Of a DNA stretch of 64,000 nucleotides, positions 9,977 to 19,742 are shown one piece after another. Both the position numbers and the translations under genes were made by a program. Each line of letters starts with the position of its first letter. Position 1 is the stretch's first letter. The notes beneath the pieces were generated by a model that was given only the letters and a program-made list of their open reading frames with translations, was not told the origin of the DNA and did no database searches. Source of the DNA: Mesomycoplasma molare (lineage in GTDB: Bacteria > Bacillota_I > Bacilli_A > Mycoplasmatales > Metamycoplasmataceae); the NCBI RefSeq assembly GCF_024918955.1, contig NZ_CP103423.1:372001-436000 (forward strand). Direction: 5' to 3'.

Positions 9977-12860
9977 TTTTATCCTCTTTATTTTTAAAGT
10001 TTATTTCTATGTTTAATATATCTTTAAGATTTAAATTTTTATTATTTACAAAAAATATAGGTAAGTTAACTTTTTTTATTAATTCTAATAAAAATTCTTT
10101 ATCATTCATTATTTCATAAGAAGTGAAAAAAAATACTAATTCATTTATTTTAACAGCTTCTAAAATAAATTCTCTATCACTTTTTAATGAATCAGACGCA
10201 TATTCTAAAGCTCTTCCATCTTGTTTCACAGCTTCCAACACAATTTCTCTATTACTTTTGAATTCATCAGATACATATTTTAAAGCTCTTCCATCTTGTT
10301 TCACAGCTTCCAACACAATTTCTCTATCACTTTTTAACGAATCAGATGCATAATGTAAAGCTGTTCCATTTTGTTTGACAGCTTCTAAAACAATTTCTCT
10401 ATCACTTTTTAATGAATCAGACGCATATTCTAAAGCTCATCCATTTTCTTTTACAGCCTCTAAAATAAATTCTCTATCACTTTTTAATGAATCAGAAGCA
10501 TATTCTAAAGCCATTCAATTTTGTTTCAGAACTTCCAATACAATTTCTCTATTGTTTTTAAATGTATCAGAAGCATATTTTAAAGCTCATCCATTTTCTT
10601 TTACAGCCTCTAAAATAAATTCTCTATCACTTTTTAATGAATCAGAAGCATATTCTAAAGCCATTCAATTTTGTTTCAGAACTTCCAATACAATTTCTCT
10701 ATTGTTTTTAAATGTATCAGAAGCATATTCTAAAGCCATTCAATTTTGTTTGACAGCTTCCAACACAATTTCTTTATCACTTTTTAATGAATCAGACGCA
10801 TATTCTAAAGCATTTCCTTTTTCTTTTACAGCCTCTAAAATAAATTCTTTATCACTTTTTAGTGAATCAGACACATATTTTAAAGCTCATCCATCTTGTT
10901 TCAAAGCTTCCAACACAATTTCTCTATCACTTTTTAATGAATCAGACGCATATTCTAAAGCTCATCCATCTTGTTTCACAGCTTCCAACACAATTTTTCT
11001 ATCACTTTTTAACGAATCAGATGCATAATGTAAAGCTGTTCCATTTTGTTTGACAGCTTCCAACACAATTTCTCTATCACTTTTTAATTCATCAGACGCA
11101 TATTCTAAAGCAGTTCCATCTTGTTTCAAAGCTTCCAACACAATTTCTCTATCACTTTTTAATTCATCAGACGCATATTCTAAAGCTCATCCATTTTCTT
11201 TTACAGCCTCTAAAATAAATTCTCTATCACTTTTTAACGAATCAGACACATATCTTAAAGCAATTCCATCTTCTTTTAAAGCTTCCAATACAATTTCTCT
11301 ATCACTTTTTAACAAATCAGACACATATTTTAAAGCCATTCCATTTTGTTTGATAGCTTCTAAAACAATTTCTCTATCACTTTTTAACGAATCAGACACA
11401 TATCTTAAAGCCATTCCATTTTGTTTGATAGATTCTAAAACAATTTCTCTATCACTTTTTAATTCATCAGACGCATATTCTAAAGCCGTTTCATTTTCTT
11501 TTACAGCCTCTAAAATAAATTCTCTATCACTTCTTAATTCATCAGACACATATTCTAAAGCAGTTCCATCTTGTTTCAAAGCTTCCAACACAATTTCTCT
11601 ATCACTTTTTAATTCATCAGATGCATATCCTAAAGCTCATCCATTTTTTTTCACAGCCTCTAAAATAAATTCTCTATCACTTTTTAGTAAATCAGACACA
11701 TATCTTAAAGCCATTCCATTTTGTTTTACAGCCTCTAAAACAATTTCTCTATCACTTCTTAATTCATCAGACGCATATTCTAAAGCAGTTCCATCTTGTT
11801 TCACAGCTTCCAACACAATTTCTCTATCACTTTTTAATGAATCAGATGCATAATGTAAAGCTGTTCCATCTTGTTTTAAAGCTTCCAACACAATTTCTCT
11901 ATCACTTTTTAATTCATCAGACGCATATCCTAAAGCTCATCCATCTTGTTTTAAAGCTTCCAACACAATTTCTCTATCACTTCTTAATTCATCAGACGCA
12001 TATTTTAAAGCTCATCCATCTTGTTTTAAAGCTTCCAACACAATTTCTTTATCACTTCTTAATTCATCAGACGCATATTCTAAAGCATGTCATTCTTCTT
12101 TTACAACCTCTAAAATAAATTCTCTATCACTTTTTAATGAATCAGACGCATATTCTAAAGCATTTCCTTTTTCTTTTACAGCCTCTAAAATAAATTCTCT
12201 ATCACTTTTTAATGAATCAGAAGCATATTCTAAAGCAGTTCCATCTTGTTTTAAAGCTTCCAACACAATTTCTCTATCGTTTTTTAATGAATCAGGAAGT
12301 AAATAAAATATTTCAATATCTTTTTCGATATGAGGAATTGCTAATTCTTTATTTTCTAACAACTCTTTAAAAAAGATCACTTTTGATATATCCTCATCTT
12401 TTGAAATTATTTTTTTTATTTTATCTAATTTTCATATTTCGTTATTTAAAAAAGAAAGTATAAAATAGTATTTTTCATAATTCTGAATAATAAAGTTTTT
12501 ATCATTTATTATTTTTTTTGAAATATATTCTTTCAATAGAAATAAAATAAGTGTTTTTATAATTCCATTATCTTCATTAAACAGAAAAAATTCTTCATTA
12601 TAATTAATGCTTAATTCATCAAAAAGCGCAATAATAAATTGTTCTTTTTCAAATAAAAGCGGATCAATATTTTTCCAATTATCTACAAATTTATTATTTT
12701 TAATTATAAAAATTTTTGAACTAATAAGTTTTACAATGAAATCAATATCATTTGATGTACCGAATGTGTGATAATTAATTTCGTTGTTAAAAATATTGTT
12801 TTCCTCACAAAAATTAACTAATTCTTTTTTTACTTTTTTATAAAGTTCTTTGTTTTCCAT
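9969..12860 (-). CDS. Giant DUF4116-repeat protein (28 near-identical 25-aa repeats)
   Basis: A 963-aa protein. The N-terminal ~190 residues (start MENKELYKKVKKEL) form a unique, probably helical domain shared with the paralog at 14404-16029. Then come 28 tandem 25-residue units of the type DREIVLEAVKQDGRALEYAS plus a DSLKS or DELKS linker, two degenerate units, and a short C-terminal tail. The unit matches the DUF4116 family pattern (recalled; not searched). No signal peptide or membrane span is seen, so it should be cytoplasmic. Such helical solenoids generally bind protein or nucleic acid; the actual role is unknown. Several units carry UGA-encoded Trp (KQDGW, KQNW). It overlaps the GmrSD-like gene by 8 nt, with AGGAG 7 nt before the ATG. 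Confidence 0.88.
10179..12278 (-). repeat. 28 x 75-bp in-frame tandem repeat array
   Basis: Coding tandem array inside the DUF4116 gene with an exact 75-nt period. Units differ by a few bases and fall into recurring subtypes (DREIVLEA..KQDG, DREFILEA..KENG). Positions 10431-10579 and 10581-10729 are a base-perfect 150-nt period duplication (two units), the mark of a recent slippage or recombination event. The array could gain or lose 25-aa units without breaking the frame. Confidence 0.95.
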
Positions 12861-12878
12861 GTATTTCTCCTTTATTTC

Positions 12879-12904
12879 ATTTTAAACAAAAAAAAAAAAA
12901 AAAA
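12879..12904 (-). promoter_or_regulatory. Promoter with T17 homopolymer tract before the DUF4116/GmrSD operon
   Basis: Read on the minus strand: 17 consecutive T (12904-12888), 3 nt, then TAAAAT (12884-12879) as a -10 candidate, AGGAG, and the ATG at 12860. The tract covers the spacer and the expected -35 position, so changes in its length would alter promoter strength. The paralog at 16029 has the same layout with T16. The -10 is inferred from this conservation; the resulting leader would be only about 10-12 nt. Confidence 0.5.
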
Positions 12905-12922
12905 GAAGTATTTGGGAAAAAT

Positions 12923-12956
12923 AAAAAGTATTGACCTATTTCTTGATGTCAATACT
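12923..12956. repeat. 34-bp target duplication, left copy (terminator hairpin)
   Basis: Identical over 34 bp to 14326-14359. It contains the inverted repeat AGTATTGAC / GTCAATACT separated by 12 nt, that is, a hairpin. It directly abuts the left end of the IS30-type element and is therefore the target-site duplication. Confidence 0.9.
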
Positions 12957-14325
12957 CCCTGAATGCAAAATCAAGTGCACCACTATAATGTAAAATTAAA
13001 AAGTGGTTGCACTTGATTTTTTAAATAAAAAAACTACCTATAAAAATTTAAGACAACATACTTTTTATTGAAAGGATCATATGAATTATAATACAACAAA
13101 GCATTATTCGCATTTAAATGCTGAAAAAGATTTTTAATAGAGAAATTGTTTTATAAAAAATATTCAATTAGACAAATTGCTAATTTTCTTAATGTCAATC
13201 ACTCAACAGTGTCAAGAGAATTAAAAGAAATTCAAATTTTTACGGATTTTATGATCATTTAATAGCAAATGAAAAAGCCAAAATAAGACATAAACATAAA
13301 AGATTGTTTTTCTTTTCTCAAATGGATGATTATAAAGAATTTAGCAAACTTATTAAAGATAATTTTAACAAAGCAACATGCGGAATAAAAATGACTTACA
13401 ATCTAATAAAAGAAGGGGTCAAAAACATTAAAATCCCTTCACTAAGGACTGTTTTTAATTGGATTAATACAGGAAAATGAGTATTAACTAATAAAGATAG
13501 ATTAAGAAAGCACTATACAAAAGGCGGAAAAAGAAAAATAACGTTATTGAAAGACTTGTGCAGTCAAAGTATGTATTTCCTATTTGAGCTAGACCAAAAC
13601 ATATTGATTTAAGAGAAACATTTGGTCATTGAGAAGGGGATTTAGTTATAGGTAAAAAATCCGCAGGCCATTCTAGTCTTTTAACTTTAGTGGAAAGAAA
13701 AAGTAGGTTGGGAATAATTGTAAAAGTTTCAAGTAAAAACCCTTTTACATTAATAAAGTTCTTTATGAAAGAATAAATACACTAGAATTACCTGTTGAAA
13801 GTATTACTTTTGATAATGGAATTGAATTTAATGCGGTTGGAATATTAGCAAAAAATTAGGAATTAAAATTTATAAAACTGATAAATACGCTTCTTTTCAA
13901 AGAGGAACTAATGAAAATTTTAACGGACTTATAAGAAGAGTTTATAAAAAGGGACTGATTTTAATAAAGTCTCTCGAGAAGAAATATTAAATCTTGAAAA
14001 AGAATAAATTTTATGAATAGAGACATACTAGAAGGAAAATGCGCTTTTGACGTATATGAAGAAGAAATAGAAAAATTAAATAAATATTAATTAAAACTAT
14101 TAAAAATTACAAGATTATTACAAGAAAATAATGAAAGGGTCGAAAAATTTTGCCCCATAATTTTTATTAACTTCATTAATAAAAAACCGCTTTACAAGCG
14201 GAATTAAAAGAAGGGGATATCCCCTTCACCCCCTTAATAGTAAATAGGGGGTATAAAATATTGTAAATTGTAGTACAATGTTTTTATAATAAAAACTACT
14301 GGTGGACTTCAATTTGCATTTTAGG
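12957..14325 (+). mobile_element. IS30-family insertion sequence (IS1630-like), degenerate
   Basis: About 1369 bp bounded by imperfect terminal inverted repeats: left CCCTGAATGCAAAATCAAG, right (reverse complement) CCTAAAATGCAAATTGAAG, matching through about 27 positions. Both sides carry the same 34-bp hairpin-containing direct repeat. Insertion into, and duplication of, inverted repeats is the known behaviour of IS1630 of M. fermentans. Inside lies a broken transposase gene; the right 230 bp is non-coding and resembles 37953-38150. A strong hairpin (12968-12984 with 13002-13019) just inside the left end can stop read-through transcription. Confidence 0.9.
13081..14090 (+). pseudogene. IS30-family transposase, multiply frameshifted
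   Basis: Conceptual translation across frames gives the IS30 helix-turn-helix (YSIRQIANFLNVNHSTVSRE), then KYVFPIWARPKHIDLRETFGHWEGDLVIG with the first catalytic Asp, ITFDNGIEF with the second Asp, and GTNENFNGLIRRVYKKGTDF with the catalytic Glu. Stops or shifts occur at about 13133, 13220, 13550, 13750-13780, 13850 and 13960, so no single frame encodes the protein. The first frame begins at ATG 13081 and stops after 18 codons. The element can only have moved with help from an intact copy. Confidence 0.9.
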
Positions 14326-14359
14326 AAAAAGTATTGACCTATTTCTTGATGTCAATACT
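14326..14359. repeat. 34-bp target duplication, right copy; terminator of the second DUF4116 gene
   Basis: Second copy of the 34-bp repeat at 12923-12956. On the minus strand it lies about 45 bp behind the stop of the DUF4116 gene ending at 14404, with the AGTATTGAC/GTCAATACT stem and a T run, so it is most likely that gene's native terminator and the original insertion target. Confidence 0.85.
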
Positions 14360-14403
14360 TTTTATAAGTAGGTAAATATCATCTAATTAAATTCAAATTT
14401 AAA

Positions 14404-16029
14404 CTATTTATTATTTATGTTATCAAAATCAAATCTTAAATTTATTATGTCTTTTAGTTTGTAATTTATGTTTATGTAAAATAGAGATTCTAAAAAATTA
14501 TTTTTAATAGCTTCTAAAGAAATATCTTTATCGTTTTTTAATTCTTTGGAAGCAAAATTAAAACTTGCTGAATTATTTTTAATAGCATTTAAGACAACTT
14601 CTTTATCATTTCTTAGAGTATCGGAAACATATTGTAAAGAATTACCATTAATATTAACTATATTTAAAACGAATTGTCTATCATTTTTTAAGTTATTTGA
14701 TGCGTATTGAAATGATCTACCATAACTTCTAACAGCTTCTAGTACAATTTCTTTATCATTTTTTAACTCATCAGAAGCGAATTCTAAAGAATAACCTTCA
14801 TTTTTGATTGCTTCTAGAACAACTTCTCTATCATTTTTTAATTCCTCAGAAGCGAATTCTAAAGAATTACCATTTTCTTTGACAACTTTTAAGATAAAAT
14901 CTTTGTTACTTTTTAAGTCATCGGAAACATAAAATAACGCTTCTTCATCATCTTTTATAATATCTAATAAAAAGTCTTCATCATTTTCTAAATAATCTAA
15001 AGCAAATTCTAATGCAGGAGTATAATTTTCAACCGCTTCTAAAAGAATCTCTTGATCTTGTTGAAATTCATCAGAAATTTCTTCTAAAATAGAACCATCA
15101 CTTCTAATAGCTTCTAGCACAACTTCTCTATCGCTTTTTAATTCATCAGAAGCAAACTCTAAAGCTTTCCCGTTATTTCTAACGGCTTCCAACACAACTT
15201 CTTTATCATTTTTTAGATTATTTGATACATATTCAAATGACTCACCATCACTTCTAACAGCTTCTAGCACAACTTCTCTATCATTTTTTAATTTGTTAGA
15301 AGCGAATTTTAAAGAATAACCTTTGTTTCTAACAGCTTCTAAAACTATTGTTTTATCATTTTTCAGTTCATCAGAAGCAAACTCTAAAGCATTTCCATTA
15401 TTTTTAACAGCTTTAGAAACGATATTTTTTTCTTGTTTAAAATCATTTGTAACATATTGTAAAATTAATCCTTGTTTAGAAACCATTTCTAAAACAAATT
15501 CCTTATCTGTTTTTAAGTTTTCAGCAAGATAATGAAAACGTTTTGGATTTTCTTTGATTAATTCAATAATTAATTCCTTATCTTTTTTTTCTAGATTTTT
15601 ATAATCTGGAATAGTCATTTTAATATCTTTAACTTTTTGAAAATCTGATATTTTATATTTTCCATCACTTAAAAAAGTGAAATATATATAATAACTTTCG
15701 TTCATATTTGAAATTGTTTTTATATCATCTAAAATATTTTTAGATATATATTCTTTTAAAAAAATCAATATTAATGTCCCATATTGGTTAGTAGATATTT
15801 CATCAAGTAATATTTCAATAAAATATTCATTTTCAAATAAAATAGGACTAATATATTGTCAATTATCCACTAATTCATTTTCTTTAAATAAAAAATCTTT
15901 TGAAGTAATAATTTCTATAATAAGATCAATGTCAGAAAGATTATTATCCACTTCTTTAAAAATATCATTTTTATTACAAAATTCAATTAATTCCGTTTTT
16001 ACTTTTTTATAAAGTTCTTTATTTTCCAT
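14404..16029 (-). CDS. DUF4116-repeat protein, diverged paralog
   Basis: A 541-aa protein. Its first ~85 residues (MENKELYKKVKTELIEFCNK, later VDNWQYISPILFENEYF) align with the N-terminus of the 963-aa protein at 9969-12860, so the genes are paralogs. From about residue 170 there are some 15 units of 25 residues (for example DREVVLEAVRSDGESFEYVS), clearly DUF4116-like but much more diverged from one another than those of the neighbour. No signal peptide or membrane span. No nuclease gene follows; the IS element comes next. Upstream are a weak AAGG ribosome site and the same T-tract promoter layout. Function unknown. Confidence 0.85.
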
Positions 16030-16051
16030 TTTTTAACACCTTTCTTTTATT

Positions 16052-16080
16052 ATTTTAGCCAAATAAAAAAAAAAAAAAAA
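16052..16080 (-). promoter_or_regulatory. Promoter with T16 tract before the second DUF4116 gene
   Basis: Minus strand: 16 T (16080-16065), 7 nt (ATTTGGC), TAAAAT (16057-16052), then GAAAGGTG and the ATG at 16029. The organisation matches the region before the paralog at 12860 although the flanks have diverged, which argues that both the tract and TAAAAT matter. Confidence 0.5.
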
Positions 16081-16142
16081 GAAGAATTTATTGAAAAAGA
16101 TATAAAAATATGGAAAATTATTGAATTTTTATTTAATTTTTT

Positions 16143-16179
16143 TTAAATAAAAATTGAGCACTATTATTTAGTACCCAAT
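16143..16179 (-). terminator. Terminator of the ybeY-cdd-era operon
   Basis: On the minus strand an 11-bp stem ATTGGGTACTA / TAGTGCTCAAT (two G-U pairs, 5-nt loop) followed by TTTTTATTT, starting just behind the era stop at 16183. Confidence 0.75.
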
Positions 16180-16182
16180 TGT

Positions 16183-17055
16183 TTAGTATCCCATTTTTTT
16201 AATAATTTTTTCATTATTAACTCAATTTTTACTTACCTTAACATTAGTTGTTAAATTTATCTTGGCAGAAAAGTTTTCTTCTAATTCTTTTCTAGAATTA
16301 ATACCTATTTGTTTAATCATAGAACCATTTTTGCCAATAACTATACCTTTTTGTGAATCTCTAGAAACATAAATTGTTGCATTAATTTGGAAAAAATCTT
16401 CAGATTCTTCTATAAAATCATCGATTATAACAGCAATATTATGTGGTATTTCGTCCTTTAATAAATTAATTGCGTTTTTTCTTATGATTTCTTTTGCCAT
16501 AAATCTCATACTTACATCTGTTATATCTTCAGTTGAGTAAAAAGGTTCAGATTCATAAGCGTATTTTTTTATTTCTAAAATTAAGTCATTTATAGTTTGT
16601 TTGTAATTAATTGAAGTTCCTAAAATCAAATTAAAACCATTATTTTTTAATTGAAAAGCTTTATTTTCTAATATTTTTTTGTCCTCAATTTGATCAACTT
16701 TTGTTATTAATGCTATTTTATTTTTAAAATTTTTAATTTTATCAATAATCATTAAATCACCTTTTCCAATTTCTTGATCAGCAGGTTGTAAAAATAAAAT
16801 TAGATCTGCATCTTTTAGAGAATCATAAGAATTATTGTTTAAAGCATCACCGAGTTTTTGTTGACTTTTATGAATACCTGGAGTATCTATAAAAATTATT
16901 TGATAATCATTTTCATTATATATTCCATTAATTTTATCTCTTGTTGTTTGTGGTTTTGGACTTACAATTGACAAATTGTAATTTAATATAGAATTTAATA
17001 AAGAAGATTTACCTACATTTGGTCTACCTATTATAGCAACAAAACAAGTTTTCAT
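16183..17055 (-). CDS. era: GTPase Era
   Basis: A 290-aa ribosome-assembly GTPase that binds the 3' end of 16S rRNA. G1 is GRPNVGKSS at residues 10-18, G3 DTPGIHKSQ, G4 TKVD, and the C-terminal KH domain contains VIGKNGSMIKQIG. I choose ATG 17055 (MKTCFVAIIGRPNVGKS), which matches Era N-termini and leaves 1 nt after the cdd stop; an in-frame TTG at 17064, 5 nt behind AGAGGA, is a real alternative. UGA at 16222 is Trp; the stop is TAA at 16183. Confidence 0.92.
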
Positions 17056-17056
17056 A

Positions 17057-17446
17057 CTAGGCAATAATATCCTCTGGAGCTATTCAATATGGAACCAATT
17101 CTTTAACAGTATTAACTCTACATTGACCTTCAATTCCGTATTGAAAAACTTTAGCATCTTGTGGCATTAACTCTGTCATAACTTGTCTACAACCAGCGCA
17201 AGGCGCTATAAAATCTTTTTTCTTTGAAATTATATGAATTTCAACAATGCTTTTAGGTTTAAAACCGTATGAAATTGCACCAAATAATGCACTTCTTTCA
17301 GCACATAACCCTGATGGATATGCAGCATTTTCTACATTAACTCCATTTCATTCTTTTTCATCTTTATCTTTTAATATCGCAGCTACAGGAAAATTTGAAT
17401 ATGGTGCATATGCATTATCTAATAATTTTTTTAATTTTAAATACAT
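17057..17446 (-). CDS. cdd: Cytidine deaminase
   Basis: A 129-aa zinc enzyme that deaminates cytidine/deoxycytidine for pyrimidine salvage. It shows the catalytic Zn motif CAERSA (Cys and the proton-shuttling Glu) and PCAGCRQV with the other two Cys ligands. Length is that of the homotetrameric class. ATG 17446 lies 2 nt after the ybeY stop; the gene is the middle member of ybeY-cdd-era, a common Firmicutes/Mollicutes order. Confidence 0.95.
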
Positions 17447-17448
17447 TT

Positions 17449-17907
17449 TTATCTTGTTATCTCCATTTTTTTCATAATATTATCAACATGATAATTCATT
17501 TTATCTTCTTCTTCTTTTGTTAAATGATCAAAACCAAATAAATGAGCAATTCCATGAGCAAATAAATAACAATATTCTCTTTTGATAGAATGTCCATATT
17601 CTTTAGCCTGAGATCTTACCTTTTCAAAAGATATAATAATTTCACCTAAAGGCAAATAATCTAAAAAACTTAATTCATCTCAATTAGTTGGAAAAGATAA
17701 AATATCTGTTTCTTTATTTTTGTTTCTATATAAATTAGAAATTTTTTTAATTTCTTCATTATTTGTCAAAAGTAAATCAACAGAAATTTTCTTTTTTGAA
17801 TTAAATTCTTTTTGAGCCAATTCTAAGATTTCTTTAAATTCTTTTAAAAATCTAAATTTATAATTTGTAGCATTAGAAAAATTTAAAATGTTTTTTTCAA
17901 TTATCAT
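17449..17907 (-). CDS. ybeY: Endoribonuclease / rRNA maturation factor YbeY
   Basis: A 152-aa metal-dependent RNase for 16S rRNA 3' processing. The UPF0054 zinc signature HGIAHLFGFDH is complete (three His ligands), and DILSFPTN is the preceding conserved block. A UGA Trp at about residue 76 splits the frame only under the standard code. First gene of ybeY-cdd-era; its start codon lies inside the left copy of a 53-bp direct repeat (17901-17953). Confidence 0.94.
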
Positions 17908-17953
17908 AACAAAATTATAAAATATTTTTATTTTTTATAATTAAAATATATAG
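17901..17953. repeat. 53-bp direct repeat, left copy, flanking the mcrBC locus
   Basis: Matches 21055-21107 at about 50 of 53 positions; within 17911-17952 only one mismatch in 42. The core includes AAAATTATAAAAT and ATAATTAAAATATATA. Left copy begins in the first codons of ybeY and covers its promoter region. Confidence 0.85.
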
Positions 17954-18080
17954 TTTAATTTAATTTAATTTATAATTTATCTAAGTTAATAAATATAAAA
18001 AAAGAATTAATGTTTAATGTTATTATATTTATTTAGCTTTAAACGTTAAAATCTATTTGTAACAAAAAAGAAGGTGAAAA

Positions 18081-19742
18081 ATGAAAAATATTATAAAAGA
18101 ACAAATAATTAACGAATATAATAACAATAATTATAATTATGAAGATAAGAAAATAAAATATGATAAATTTAAAAATTTATATAGCAAAGATTCCATTTCA
18201 TCATTAGAGGGTAAAGAATTGTTATATAGATTTTTTGCACCAAAAAAATTTTTTGAAACTAAAAGGTCATTATATAAAAGTTTAATATATAACTTAGAAT
18301 TCGTTTATAAAGAATTTGGTAGTTTAAGAGGAGTTTCTTCATATAAATTTGATTTGCATTTTTCAGAAAAAAATAACTCTTGAATAACTAGCTCTAAAGA
18401 AAAAGTTAGTGAAGAAAAGGCGATAGAAATAACTACTATAATACGGGATTCATTAGTTAAATGATTTGATTTAATTGAAAATACAAGTTTTAGAACTATA
18501 GAAGATTATGAGAATTTTAAAAATTTAAAAAATTATAATTTTTCTTTGTTAGAAAAATGATGAGTATTAAAATATCTTCACATTTTATATCCAGAAAAAT
18601 TTAGTTGTTTTTATACAAAAAGCAATTTAGATAAAATTTTAGATAAGATGGAGATAAAAAAAGGGGAAAATAATTTTATAAAAAACGGTCAACTTGCATT
18701 AATAGCAAATGAACTAGAGATTCATAATGTGTTTTTAAATGACATTTTATTAAAATTAAACTTATTTACTGAAACAAAAAAAAAAAAAAAAAGTAAAACT
18801 AAACTTAAAGATGAAATAGAAAATATTAAACAAGACTTTGTAAGTGAAAATGAAAAAGGGGAAAATTTAATTATTTATGGAACACCTGGTTGTGGTAAGT
18901 CATATTATGTTGATAATGTTTTAACTAAGAATTATAGCAACAAAATAAGAACTACATTTTATCAGGATTATAGCAATACTGACTTTGTGGGACAAATCTT
19001 GCCAATCGTTGAAAAAGAAAGGGTTTCATACGAATTTAATCCAGGTCCATTTACTCTAGCATTAGAAATGGCTATATTAAATCCTAATGAAAGAGTAGCT
19101 TTAATTATTGAAGAACTTAATAGAGGAAATGCATCTAGTATATTTGGAGATATATTTCAATTACTAGATAGAGATGATAAAGGTAAAAGTATTTATCCAA
19201 TTGTAAATACTCATATTATTAAATATTTAAATAAAAATAATAATTATGAACTTAAGGAGATAAGAATCCCGTCAAATTTATCAATTTTTGCTACAATGAA
19301 TACTTCTGACCAAAACGTTTTTACATTAGACACAGCATTTAAAAGAAGATGAAAATATAAAAAAATAATAAACGAATTTAAACAAGATCATAAATTTAAG
19401 GATTTATATGTTCCTGGCGCTGATATTACGTGAAAGGACTTGGTAGTTTTAATTAACAATTATATGGTAGAAAATACTGATAATTTTAATAATGAAGATA
19501 AACAAATTGGTATCTATTTTATTAATCCAAAAGGAATGAGATCTAAAATAGAAATAAAATCATCAGATGAAGAAATTGAAGAATTTGCTTATAAATTTTT
19601 AGAATATTTATGATCTGATGTGGCAAAATTTCAGAGAGAAAAATGATTTGACCCAACAATAAAAACCTTAGATCATTTGGTGCAAAAATATAAAGAAAAA
19701 GGTTTAGAGGTATTTAATAAGAATGTTATCGAAAGAGAGTAA
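18081..19742 (+). CDS. McrB-like AAA+ GTPase of a McrBC/LlaJI-type restriction system
   Basis: A 553-aa protein. Residues 1-230 are an N-terminal region probably for DNA recognition (YRFFAPKKFFETKRSLY, WWVLKYLHILYPEKFS). A run of Lys from an A17 tract (residues about 232-238) leads into the AAA+ domain: Walker A GTPGCGKS near 267-274, Walker B ALIIEELNRGNASSIFGD, and the McrB signature MNTSDQNVFTLDTAFKRRW, the GTP-specificity motif (MNTxD). It should form a GTP-driven translocating ring that activates the nuclease encoded next, whose start it overlaps by 20 nt. GAAGGTG is a good ribosome site. The A17 tract is in frame here, so the gene is ON. Strongly AT-rich like its partner. Confidence 0.9.
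18776..18792 (+). repeat. A17 homopolymer inside mcrB (contingency-type tract)
   Basis: Seventeen consecutive A between ACA and GTAAAACT, coding for Lys-rich linker between the N-terminal region and the AAA+ domain. Gain or loss of one or two A would shift the frame upstream of the Walker A motif and abolish the GTPase. Confidence 0.85.

Noticed and set aside
10123-12118. Long plus-strand open frames with Ser/Leu/Phe-rich repeats across the DUF4116 array
   Set aside because: They are antisense shadows of the repeat gene: split by stops, without ribosome sites, and implausible in composition.
10179-12278. CRISPR-like regularly spaced repeats
   Set aside because: The 75-bp period is a continuous head-to-tail array with no unique spacers, in frame with a 25-aa protein repeat on the minus strand.
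17053-17064. Era starting at TTG 17064
   Set aside because: Kept only as an alternative: ATG 17055 gives the usual Era N-terminus and follows the cdd stop by 1 nt, though the TTG has better ribosome-site spacing.
18770-18800. mcrB as a frameshifted pseudogene because of the poly-A run
   Set aside because: With 17 A the frame is continuous from ATG 18081 through the AAA+ domain to the stop at 19742, so the gene is intact in this sequence.
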